DNA of 64,000 nucleotides. Source: Lentisphaerota bacterium. Its GTDB lineage: Bacteria; Verrucomicrobiota; Lentisphaeria; Victivallales; Victivallaceae. Below the pieces are notes generated by a model. That model made no database searches, was not told where the DNA came from, and worked only from the letters and a program-made list of their open reading frames with translations. This document shows, in pieces, positions 16,980-24,053 of this stretch (positions are counted from its first letter, which is position 1; each line of letters opens with the position of its first letter). The position numbers were made by a program, and so were the translations under genes. Location of the stretch: assembly GCA_015061605.1 (NCBI GenBank), contig SUWH01000005.1:1-64000 (forward strand), read 5' to 3'.

Positions 16980-17225
16980 AAAAACGGATGATGCAATCGG
17001 CGGATGGATCGTGTGGCAATCTCGTGTTTTGCAAGCAAGACGAGCGGGGATCCGTCTTCGCCTAGGCTCCGCCGGGACAAGGCATACTTGTATCCTCTTC
17101 GCTTGTCACGGCGAAATGCAATGGAGCCGGACGAGGCGAGTGCAGCAAGGCGCGAGATTGGCCGCGAGACGCCGCCGTCCGTTGTTTTTTATGAGATGTC
17201 TGTGAAAAACTGTTGTAAAACGGAG
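16980..17225. repeat. GC-rich intergenic repeat, copy B
   Basis: The 550-bp gap 16716-17266 has no gene. Its left half is AT-rich with poly-A runs; its right half is this GC-rich block, a relative of 3197..3440 (shared words in the same order, about 60% identity by eye). Copy B contains partial inverted repeats around CCGTCTTCGCCTAGGCTCCGCC and ends GCCGCCGTCCGTTGTTTTTT. Short ORFs through it are not convincing. It may be a structured RNA or a decayed element. Confidence 0.55.
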
Positions 17226-17266
17226 AAGTTATACAACAGTTTTGGAAATTACCGAAAATGCCGGAA

Positions 17267-19510
17267 TTATTGTCTGGTCAATACAACGTTGTCAATAAGT
17301 CCGCCTTTGGGCGCATTGGAGATATTGATGTAAAGGGTGATCATATTGACATCCGCGGGGATGGTGAAACTTCCCTTACCCTGTGTCCAGTGGGCGCTGT
17401 TGGCGCCGGCTTTGATATTGGTCAGGGTTTTGCCGTTGCACACTACGCGGCAGCGGAAGCCGGCTGTCGCCGGAGATTTTACATCATAGGAGAGAGTATA
17501 TTTTGCTCCGGGGGTGACCGCCACGCGCGGACGCTGAATGACGATTTTTGATTTTACTGTATCTTTTGCTTCAATGCTGTAACGGTCAAAACTGGCATCT
17601 TTGTCTGTAATTTTCCGGTATCCGTCACGAGCCCGCCATCCCTGCAGAGAGGGTTCGTCGAAGCTGTTGCGCCATCCGGCGGCGAGGTCGCTGAGTTTGG
17701 CTCCGTCACTGCCGGAAGCGTTGCGGTAGGGCTGATAGAGATCCCAGTCGCGTTTTTCACTGCGGCGGACGATCGCGGGGTACAGATCTGGGAACTCATT
17801 TTGGTTTTCGATGCGGAAATTCCACAGCTTTTTGGCGGCGGCATCAAAATTATTTTTCTTTCCTGCGTTCTTTTCAGCGGCTTCCTGCTGCATATCATAG
17901 ACCATGAGGCTTTCGCGGACGGAAACGATGAGCCGTTTCAGCCGGAATTTTTCCCGGGCGGAAAGTTTATCCATCGGGAACGTTGCCAGTTTTTTCAGGT
18001 TTTCCGTGAGGACGGAAGCATATTCTGCATCATTTTTTACGGTTACTTCAGAATCATCCAGCACCTGCTGATTACGCTTTGCTGCGGCGCTTGTCATATA
18101 CATTGCAACACCGGCGGGGCGCAAAGCGGTATAGAAATCTTTTACTGTTTTGGCAGCAGCACCGTAACCGGAACAGAATTCATCCATAAGTTCATCAAAG
18201 CTTTTTCCCGGAGCGGCGATCATGCGGGCGGCGATGTAGTGTTCGAGGTCGCGTGCCTTGACTCCGAGGGTGCTGTCATAGTCGGCACCGTACAGTTTGA
18301 AAACTTTTCTGGAAGCCTGATACTTGTCAAATATTTTCTTTTCCAGTCCGCGGATCTGGGCCGAGGCAGGATGAGTATCGTTGGGACGGATGAAGCAATG
18401 CTTCATACCGGCTTTTTTCCATGCTTCAAAGAGCGCACCGGAATCTTCGGCAAGGGCAGGGACCAGACCGCAGAGCATGTTGTCGGGATATTCGATCTTT
18501 TCCCGGCGGGGCGGAAAACGGTAGTAGCTGTAAACGTAGGTGGTGACTTTCACATCCGGGCGTTCCTGAATGGCGCGTTTGGCGACCCGGTTCCAGAAGT
18601 TGAGATAACGGTCGGTCAAATGAGCGTAGAAATTTTCTCCCGGTTTGCGGGTGTCGAGAGCCATACATTTTGCACAGAGGCAGTAACCGGCGGTACCGTC
18701 ATTGGGGGAGATATTGAGATACTCCCGTTTGCCGGCAGCTTTCCAGTCGGCGATGATCTGGTCGATGACGGCGGGATTGGAAAGACAGAGTTTTGCAGTG
18801 CTGCGTTTGGGCGGGATGATCGGCTTGCCGTATGGACCGACACCGAAGTATTCCGGATGGGTCTTTTCAAAACGGTCGGGCCACTTGGTGAACGCGTGAC
18901 CGTAACGCAGGGCAAAGAGTCTGCCGTGGCGGTGGCGAAGAGCGAACATGGCGTTGTCTTCGGCGAGCTGCTTGAGTTGTTTATCAGAAAGCCGCCATTC
19001 GACCGGGATGAAGTTTTGATAAGCTTTATAGCTGAGCCACTGTCCGGAACGCACCCATGCCCAGATGTAGGGCGGCACACGTTTATAGGATTCATTTTCT
19101 TTGAAAGAGACGGTTTTCTGTTCGGGAACGTGGATACCGGCATCACCGGGGAAGAGCCAGCGGACGCCGAATTTCTCTTCCAGAAGTCCGTAGACAGCGA
19201 ACAGCACGCCGGGATATTGTTTTTTGTCATTGCCCCAGATGTAGAGTTTACCGTCTTTGTAGAGCCAGCGGGATTCTCCGGCAGCAAGTTTATCTTTACA
19301 TCCGGGGTTGCGTCCGACAAAGATCTGCAAGGCATCTTTACCGGGGGCAAGTTTGTTGCCGGTAAGTTCCAGATGTTTTTTCAACTCATCTATGGCGAGC
19401 TGCTGTTTTTTATTTGCGACGATCCTGATGTTGGAAATTTTGTATTCGGCACCGGACAAACTCAAAAACAATACGGTTGAGAGAAAGATGAATAATTTTT
19501 TCACGATCAA
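17267..19510 (-). CDS. Secreted DUF4838-type glycan-active protein with C-terminal carbohydrate-binding-like domain
   Basis: A 747-aa exported protein with signal peptide 'KKLFIFLSTVLFLSLSGA'. An N-terminal domain like the alpha-glucuronidase N-domain (residues ~25-130, 'AIDELKKHLELTGNKL', 'AVYGLLEEKFGVRWLFPG') precedes a DUF4838-type barrel-like region with 'ISPNDGTAGYCLCAKC' and 'TTYVYSYYRFPP'. Residues ~620-747 form a beta-rich CenC-like domain ('YSIEAKDTVKSKI'...'GGLIDNVVLT'). It starts nine bases after the prepilin-type gene upstream, so the pair is one transcript. Glycan hydrolysis is inferred from family context; the catalytic residues are not established. Confidence 0.85.
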   Translation of the reverse strand: MIVKKLFIFLSTVLFLSLSGAEYKISNIRIVANKKQQLAIDELKKHLELTGNKLAPGKDALQIFVGRNPGCKDKLAAGESRWLYKDGKLYIWGNDKKQYPGVLFAVYGLLEEKFGVRWLFPGDAGIHVPEQKTVSFKENESYKRVPPYIWAWVRSGQWLSYKAYQNFIPVEWRLSDKQLKQLAEDNAMFALRHRHGRLFALRYGHAFTKWPDRFEKTHPEYFGVGPYGKPIIPPKRSTAKLCLSNPAVIDQIIADWKAAGKREYLNISPNDGTAGYCLCAKCMALDTRKPGENFYAHLTDRYLNFWNRVAKRAIQERPDVKVTTYVYSYYRFPPRREKIEYPDNMLCGLVPALAEDSGALFEAWKKAGMKHCFIRPNDTHPASAQIRGLEKKIFDKYQASRKVFKLYGADYDSTLGVKARDLEHYIAARMIAAPGKSFDELMDEFCSGYGAAAKTVKDFYTALRPAGVAMYMTSAAAKRNQQVLDDSEVTVKNDAEYASVLTENLKKLATFPMDKLSAREKFRLKRLIVSVRESLMVYDMQQEAAEKNAGKKNNFDAAAKKLWNFRIENQNEFPDLYPAIVRRSEKRDWDLYQPYRNASGSDGAKLSDLAAGWRNSFDEPSLQGWRARDGYRKITDKDASFDRYSIEAKDTVKSKIVIQRPRVAVTPGAKYTLSYDVKSPATAGFRCRVVCNGKTLTNIKAGANSAHWTQGKGSFTIPADVNMITLYINISNAPKGGLIDNVVLTRQ

Positions 19511-19519
19511 TAATTCCTG

Positions 19520-20236
19520 TTATTTGCTTTCCGGATAAAAATGACGTTTCAAAAGAGATGATTTTGTTATAATGTGAATCATATCTGTCATGCTCAACAG
19601 ATCAGCATGACCGTCCGCATACAGCATGGTTCCGGCTCTGTTTTTGTTGTGATGCGGATAATAACCACGATCGCTTGTGTTGGAGTTGCCGGGATAATTT
19701 GCTTTTGCAGAGATATGATTGTTGTGGCTGAAATAGATCCCACTGGTGGCATCGGTTATGACAAACTTTGCAGATGTAGATTTGATTTTAGCAAGTTTCA
19801 CCGCGTGGAAATTAAAATTATAGGTGATGGATGATCCTTTATAAGGCGTCGTGGAGTCGTGGGCCGTTGCCGGACAGCCGAAATACTGATCCAGACGATT
19901 CCATTTGGTGATTTGCAGTCCCGGACGTTTTCTGCTGTCATCGGCATATCCTGCCATGGCAGAGTACCAGCGTGCATAGGCTCCTTCGCTGCCCCATCTG
20001 AGCGGCATCATTGTTCCGTCATAAACTTCGGTATACTGAAACACCCATAGCCCCACTTGTTTACGCATTGAGACGCAGTTTGTTGCAACACCACGCTGGC
20101 GCGCGGTCTGCAGCGACGGAAGCAGAATTGCCGCCAGAATGGCAATGATTGCGATGACCACGAGCAATTCGATCAGCGTGAAGCGGTACCGCTTCTGTCC
20201 ATTGCAATGGACAGAAGCGGTACCGCTTCTGTCCAT
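19520..20236 (-). CDS. Prepilin-type N-terminal domain protein (DUF1559-like), leader disrupted by repeats
   Basis: The frame encodes '[21 protein letters not shown]' and a DUF1559/H-X9-DG-like body ending 'HHNKNRAGTMLYADGHADLL'. The best start signal is not at 20236: AGGAGG with an ATG six bases later lies at 20270, giving 'MTVKGFYSVHCNGQKRYRF'. From there one copy of a 34-bp palindromic unit would lead in frame into FTLIELL; two copies are present, shifting the frame. The track's start (20236) lies inside the repeat with no ribosome binding site. The gene is therefore either off, phase-variable or translated from a weak internal ATG. Confidence 0.75.
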   Translation of the reverse strand: MDRSGTASVHCNGQKRYRFTLIELLVVIAIIAILAAILLPSLQTARQRGVATNCVSMRKQVGLWVFQYTEVYDGTMMPLRWGSEGAYARWYSAMAGYADDSRKRPGLQITKWNRLDQYFGCPATAHDSTTPYKGSSITYNFNFHAVKLAKIKSTSAKFVITDATSGIYFSHNNHISAKANYPGNSNTSDRGYYPHHNKNRAGTMLYADGHADLLSMTDMIHIITKSSLLKRHFYPESK

Positions 20237-20250
20237 TGCAATGGACAGAA
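20183..20250 (-). repeat. Two tandem 34-bp units forming a palindrome, inside the prepilin leader
   Basis: Two identical 34-base units lie head to tail. Together they contain a perfect 40-bp palindrome whose half is GGTACCGCTTCTGTCCATTG. Thirty-four is not a multiple of three, so copy number decides the reading frame. The array ends exactly at the codons for F-T-L-I-E-L-L. Confidence 0.9.
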
Positions 20251-20389
20251 TAAAAGCCTTTAACAGTCATAATAAACCTCCTGAAATGTGAGTGACTTCT
20301 GTAAATATAACTGATGTTTGTACAATATGCAAATCTGTGCAACAAAAAATCCTGTTTTTTTTACAAATGTCCAGAATTTTGTAAAAATT

Positions 20390-20460
20390 GTTATTGTCCC
20401 AAATTTTGTGAAACTTTTATGTTAATTTGTAATGATAATCGTTATTGTACAAAAAATATA
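20390..20460 (-). promoter_or_regulatory. 71-bp upstream element, copy 2, with Fur-box-like core
   Basis: Identical over 71 bases to 3088..3158 and lying 120 bp upstream of the prepilin-type start at 20270, in the same orientation. It contains TAATGATAATCGTTATT. Flanking sequence differs completely between the copies, so the boundary is sharp. Regulator unknown; Fur-family binding is the leading guess. Confidence 0.5.
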
Positions 20461-20516
20461 TCCGGCAAAAATTCAGTTTTTTTTGTAAAAATTCCAATGC
20501 CGCTTGAAATAGGATA

Positions 20517-21320
20517 TCAAAGCGGCTCTTCGATTTCAAGCTTATTGAGCTTTGCTTCGCATTGATCAAGGAATTTTCCCCAGGCCTGCGGATCGACAAA
20601 GGCGAATTTGTCTCCTTCGCACAAACGCTGATAGCGTTCGGCAGTCTGGCTTTGACCGGGGTGGTTGCCGATAAAAATATCCACATACTCTTTGCGGGCA
20701 CGGGCAATTGAGTTGCGGAATGCACCGCGCCAGTTTTCGTTTTCGAGGTGAAGTTTATGTATATAAGCGGATTTCAATGTATTGGTTCCAGCTCCGCCAA
20801 AAGTTCCGGCGCGGTAGGTTTTGCCGTCAACTTCCACGTTCCAGAAATAGGAAAATGTTCCCGGAGTGTGACCCGGGGTCGCAATGCAGTCGATTTCAAC
20901 ATTGCCCAGAGCGATTTTATCACCGTCATGCAGCAGTACATCCGGTTCAAATACCGCCGGTTGAGCGGTATTGAACTCATCTGCCCAGGTGAGTTCTGGA
21001 CGGGAACCGTTGACCATGCCGCAATCACCGGCTCCGATAAAGGTCTTGGCTCCGGTGAGTTCCTGCAGAGCTTTAGTCGCCGCCGCATGGTCGATGTGAC
21101 CATGGGAATGGACGATATACTTTATATCGTATGGAGACAGACCGCATTTCCACATGGAATTTATCACCAGATACAAGCGTTCCTGATAGCCGCTGTCCAG
21201 CAGAATAAGACCGTCTCCGGTATCGATGATGTGAGTTGAAGCGGGGGCGGAACCGACAAACCAGATGTTTCCGAAAAGATTAAAGGGTTCCATCGTTTTG
21301 AGCCAGGGGGATTCGATCAT
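20517..21320 (-). CDS. Metallo-beta-lactamase-fold hydrolase, subclass-B3-like
   Basis: Zinc hydrolase of 267 aa. The H-x-H-x-D-H site reads 'HSHGHIDH' (residues 71-78), followed by 'ATPGHTPGTFSYF' and 'FIGNHPGQ', the other metal His positions. Spacing and 'QELTGAKTFIGAGDCGMVNG' recall B3-type beta-lactamases and related hydrolases. There is no signal peptide after choosing the ATG at 21320 (AAAGGAG eight bases upstream), so it is probably cytoplasmic and not a classical periplasmic beta-lactamase. Substrate unknown. Confidence 0.82.
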   Translation of the reverse strand: MIESPWLKTMEPFNLFGNIWFVGSAPASTHIIDTGDGLILLDSGYQERLYLVINSMWKCGLSPYDIKYIVHSHGHIDHAAATKALQELTGAKTFIGAGDCGMVNGSRPELTWADEFNTAQPAVFEPDVLLHDGDKIALGNVEIDCIATPGHTPGTFSYFWNVEVDGKTYRAGTFGGAGTNTLKSAYIHKLHLENENWRGAFRNSIARARKEYVDIFIGNHPGQSQTAERYQRLCEGDKFAFVDPQAWGKFLDQCEAKLNKLEIEEPL

Positions 21321-21391
21321 GAGCATTCTCCTTTTTTTGATTTTCAAGGGTAATATAATGTCCATTAAAGATAAATTCAAGTGATTTTAAC

Positions 21392-21419
21392 TTGAAAACA
21401 TTGTTAAACGTGCTATATT
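21392..21419 (+). promoter_or_regulatory. Predicted promoter of lemA-htpX
   Basis: TTGAAA and TATATT are separated by 16 bases, about 45 bases before the lemA start, and GGAGGTG sits at -6. Other predicted promoters in this window use the same TATATT -10. Confidence 0.45.
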
Positions 21420-21463
21420 TTTCAGTGAGACCGTCTTTAACAACAAAATAATGGAGGTGTAAA

Positions 21464-22024
21464 ATGACCGGTTGGATCATTGCTGGTGCTGTCGTATTGC
21501 TTATCGTGTTCTGGTATTTCGGAACGATGAATAAATTCCGCCGGCTTAAAATCGCTATCGAAGAATCATGGGCGGGTATCGATGTTCAGCTCAAACGCAA
21601 AGCCAATATCATTCCCAATCTGGTCGATACCCTCAAGATGCAGATGAATTTTGAAGAAAAAGTCCTGACCGAATTGACCGCCGCCCGTACCGGTCTGGTC
21701 AGTCCCAACCGCGCTGAAGCGATGGAGGCAAGTGATAAAATTTCTTCTCTGATCCCCACTATCAGCGCCACTGCGGAAAGTTATCCGCAGCTCGGAACCA
21801 ATCAGTCTTTTTTGCAGTTGATGAGCGATATCCGCGACTGCGAAGACAAGATCGCCTACGCCCGCAACCGCTACAATATGACCACCGCCAGATATAATAT
21901 GGAGATCGTTATGATCCCGGCGAGCATCGTCGCAAGTCAGATGGGATTGCAGAAAGAACAGCTTTATGAGATCAGTCAGACTTTGCGCGATGATGCAGAC
22001 AATATGCGTATAAGCAAACTGTAA
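21464..22024 (+). CDS. lemA: LemA family membrane protein
   Basis: Short membrane-anchored coiled-coil protein of 186 aa. One N-terminal helix (residues 4-22) is followed by a long helical region with the family words 'IEESWAGIDVQLKRKANIIPNLVDTLK', quoted here as two overlapping blocks, and 'ARNRYNMTTARYN'. LemA usually pairs with an HtpX/M48 protease in envelope maintenance; that gene follows 19 bases later. The role is not well defined in any organism. Confidence 0.92.
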   Translation: MTGWIIAGAVVLLIVFWYFGTMNKFRRLKIAIEESWAGIDVQLKRKANIIPNLVDTLKMQMNFEEKVLTELTAARTGLVSPNRAEAMEASDKISSLIPTISATAESYPQLGTNQSFLQLMSDIRDCEDKIAYARNRYNMTTARYNMEIVMIPASIVASQMGLQKEQLYEISQTLRDDADNMRISKL

Positions 22025-22043
22025 ACCGGAAAAACATAGTGTT

Positions 22044-22988
22044 ATGAACAATTTGCCTTCAGCTCCATTGATCGCCGCCGAGGAGGTCAGGAGCAATTTT
22101 ATCAAAAGTTTTATTTTGGTCGGTATCATCATCGCATTGGTGATCGCCGCTTCTTATTACATCGGTTATATGCTTGATGATGTAAAAACCGGTCTGCTTA
22201 TCGGCGGAGTGATTTCAATTATCGTCATCCCGCTGCAGATCATGACTGCCAAATGGATGATCCTTTCCATGACCAGCGGCCGTGCTGCCAATGTGAATGA
22301 TATCAGAGAACGGCGCGCGCTTCATATCGTGGAAGGACTTGCCGTTTCCGCCGGATTGAAGCGCACTCCGGATCTGTACATCATCCCGACTCATATCCCC
22401 AATGCGTTTGCTTCCGGAATGGATGAAAACAGCGCCTTCATCGGGGTCACCGAAGGCTTGCTGGAGATGATGGACGATCAGGAACTTGAGGGCGTTATTG
22501 CCCATGAAGTCGGACATATCATTCACCGCGACATCATGCTCAATCAGCTGGTCGTAGGTCTTATCAGCGTGCTGCTCATTCTTGCACTTATCATTGAACG
22601 CCTCGGCATCATCGGGGCATATACCGGCGGTAATCGCCGCAGTCGGGACCGCGATAATGGCGGCGGCGGTGCGGCAGTGGCTGTATTGCTGCTTGTTGCA
22701 TTGCTGGTGCGTCCTCTGGTGATGCTTATCGGAACTTTGCTTCAGCTTGGGATTTCCCGCAAGCGTGAATTTGCCGCAGATGCGGTGGCGGTGCGGCTCT
22801 GTTCCTACAATGAAGGTCTGGCGCGGGCGTTGGAAAAACTGGGAGGAAAAGAGTATTCCAGTGACGATATCAAGGAGCTTGGCGGGGAAAATATGGCGTG
22901 TATGTATATCAACTTCCCCGGCGGAGAGCTCTTCTCTACCCATCCGCCCATCGCTGAACGGGTGCGCCGTTTGCGCAATATGTATTGA
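22044..22988 (+). CDS. htpX: M48-family membrane zinc metalloprotease, HtpX-like
   Basis: Membrane-quality-control protease of 314 aa. Two N-terminal helices (residues ~20-70) and two more after the active site frame 'VIAHEVGHIIHRD' (H154, E155, H158). The third zinc ligand is expected in 'KREFAADAVAV'. The C-terminal 'FSTHPPIAERVRRLRN' is typical of M48B. An 'RRSRDRDNGGGGAA' linker inside the membrane region is longer than usual. It is co-transcribed with lemA. Confidence 0.9.
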   Translation: MNNLPSAPLIAAEEVRSNFIKSFILVGIIIALVIAASYYIGYMLDDVKTGLLIGGVISIIVIPLQIMTAKWMILSMTSGRAANVNDIRERRALHIVEGLAVSAGLKRTPDLYIIPTHIPNAFASGMDENSAFIGVTEGLLEMMDDQELEGVIAHEVGHIIHRDIMLNQLVVGLISVLLILALIIERLGIIGAYTGGNRRSRDRDNGGGGAAVAVLLLVALLVRPLVMLIGTLLQLGISRKREFAADAVAVRLCSYNEGLARALEKLGGKEYSSDDIKELGGENMACMYINFPGGELFSTHPPIAERVRRLRNMY

Positions 22989-22996
22989 GGGGTTTT

Positions 22997-23255
22997 GTGA
23001 AAAGATTTTTTATCTTGATCAATTCGTTTTTTTTCATTACTGGGGTTTGCCGCCAATACAGTCGAAACCCATTGTATCACAATGAATAACGGGGTGAAAC
23101 TTTTCGTTTCATCCACAGCGCCGGACAGTTGTTTCTATGTCCGTTTGAGTATCGTCAAAAAAGATAAAACCCTCGGCTTGCGCAACGAAATCGATTCGAT
23201 CTGCCGTACCAATAAGGATTTTACTCCCAACTGCCGCGACATCGGAGCGGCATAA
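22997..23255 (+). pseudogene. Small secreted-protein ORF broken at an eight-T tract
   Basis: GAGGGG lies four bases before a GTG at 22997 that opens 'MKRFFILINSFFF'. The frame reaches a run of eight T (23027-23034) and then stops early. If one T is removed, the frame continues as a signal peptide ending 'SLLGFAANTVETH', then 'NNGVKLFVSSTAPDSCFYVR' and ends at the TAA 23253-23255, about 85 codons. The 57-codon remainder (ATG 23082) is in the restored frame. It follows htpX by nine bases. Phase variation, decay or a sequencing error could explain this; the last codons lie in repeat R3. Confidence 0.6.
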
Positions 23256-23351
23256 TACCCCGCTTTTTTTGAAAAAGGGGTGAGGGTTTGGGAGAGGGGA
23301 AAAAACTTTTTTTCTCGTGAAAAAAAGTTTTTTCCCCTCTCCCAATATCCA
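23226..23351. repeat. Dispersed palindromic repeat, copy R3
   Basis: A 58-bp near-perfect palindrome (23288-23345; arms TTGGGAGAGGGGAAAAAAC..., centre CTCGTG) plus the tail CCCTCACCCC-TTTTTC-AAAAAAAGCGGGG. It begins directly at the TGA of the HAD gene (TGATGGATATTGGGAG) and its tail supplies the last codons and TAA of the ORF on the other side. Confidence 0.85.
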
Positions 23352-23906
23352 TCAGCAAGCCGCGAGGGCTTGTGCGAGGGCGGCGGCGGTGGTGAACTGG
23401 ATGGCGTTCCAGTTGCGCTTCTTTGCGGCGGCGATGAGTTCGGCGCGGTCGTCAACGTAGAGGGCGGGGGTACCGAATTCCTCTTCAAAGGCTTCAAACA
23501 TGGCTTCGTCCGGCTTCTGCGCTCCGGCAACGAAGCTGAACATTCCGTCCGGCACATCGTTTGCCGCCGGAAAGAGTTTGTACGTCCTGATCAGATGAGT
23601 TTGGGAAATATCGGAAAAGAAGCGGGCTTCAAAACCGTATTTATCCAGCGAGGAAACAAGTTCATTCATGCCGGGAACGGCTTCGATCAGAATGCTGTTG
23701 AACGCATTGAGAAAGGTTTGCGGATCACAGTCGCAGGCGTTTGAAGCGCAATAAACAAAGGCTTCATCGGTGATCCTGCCGCATTCCAGATCGCGTTGCA
23801 GATCTTTTACCGCTTCCGGCATGGCGGGGATGCCGAGGGTGCGGGCAAAGTTGGCAAAGTCGATCTTTACGCAAACATTTCCAATATCCAGTGCAAGTAT
23901 TTTCAT
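23352..23906 (-). CDS. HAD-superfamily hydrolase, YihX-like
   Basis: A 184-aa haloacid-dehalogenase-fold protein. Motif I is 'LALDIGNVCVKI' (nucleophile Asp; the usual second Asp is Gly-Asn, as in other DIGNV proteins), motif II is in 'ARFFSDIS', motif III is the Lys of 'GAQKPDEAMF' and motif IV is 'ALYVDDRAELI'. It is probably a small-molecule phosphatase; the changed motif I may weaken it. It lies downstream of trpB, separated by repeat R4. Confidence 0.8.
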   Translation of the reverse strand: MKILALDIGNVCVKIDFANFARTLGIPAMPEAVKDLQRDLECGRITDEAFVYCASNACDCDPQTFLNAFNSILIEAVPGMNELVSSLDKYGFEARFFSDISQTHLIRTYKLFPAANDVPDGMFSFVAGAQKPDEAMFEAFEEEFGTPALYVDDRAELIAAAKKRNWNAIQFTTAAALAQALAAC

Positions 23907-23929
23907 TGTTTATTACCCGCGCGAACAAT

Positions 23930-24053
23930 CTCCGCCGCGACAAGCGGAGCGGCAGTATACTTCGCTTTTCTTGAAAAAGGGGTGAGGGTTTGGGAGAGGG
24001 GAAAAAACTTCTTTTCACGTGAAAAGAAGTTTTTTCCCCTCTCCCAAGATCCA
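23930..24053. repeat. Dispersed palindromic repeat, copy R4
   Basis: A perfect 58-bp palindrome (23990-24047; centre CACGTG, arms TTGGGAGAGGGGAAAAAAC + TTCTTTTCAC) plus a tail running to CCGCCGCGACAAGCGGAGCGGC. The trpB stop begins the element (TGATGGATCTTGGGAG), the same junction as at the HAD stop. It fills the trpB-HAD gap and could terminate trpB transcription or protect its 3' end. Confidence 0.85.

Noticed and set aside
16716-17266. Small ORFs 16942..17205 and 17004..17333 as genes
   Set aside because: Both cross the GC-rich repeat, lack ribosome binding sites and give Arg-rich peptides typical of non-coding GC-rich DNA.
17801-19480. Long rightward ORF (559 aa) on the strand opposite the DUF4838 gene
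   Set aside because: It is a shadow frame: no ribosome binding site, no recognisable motif, Phe/Gly/Val-rich composition typical of antisense frames, and the opposite strand encodes a protein with signal peptide and ordered domains.
20061-20345. ORF of 94 aa overlapping the prepilin 5' end as a separate gene
   Set aside because: It contains the real start and ribosome binding site of the prepilin gene but runs out of frame after the second 34-bp unit; it is not an independent gene.
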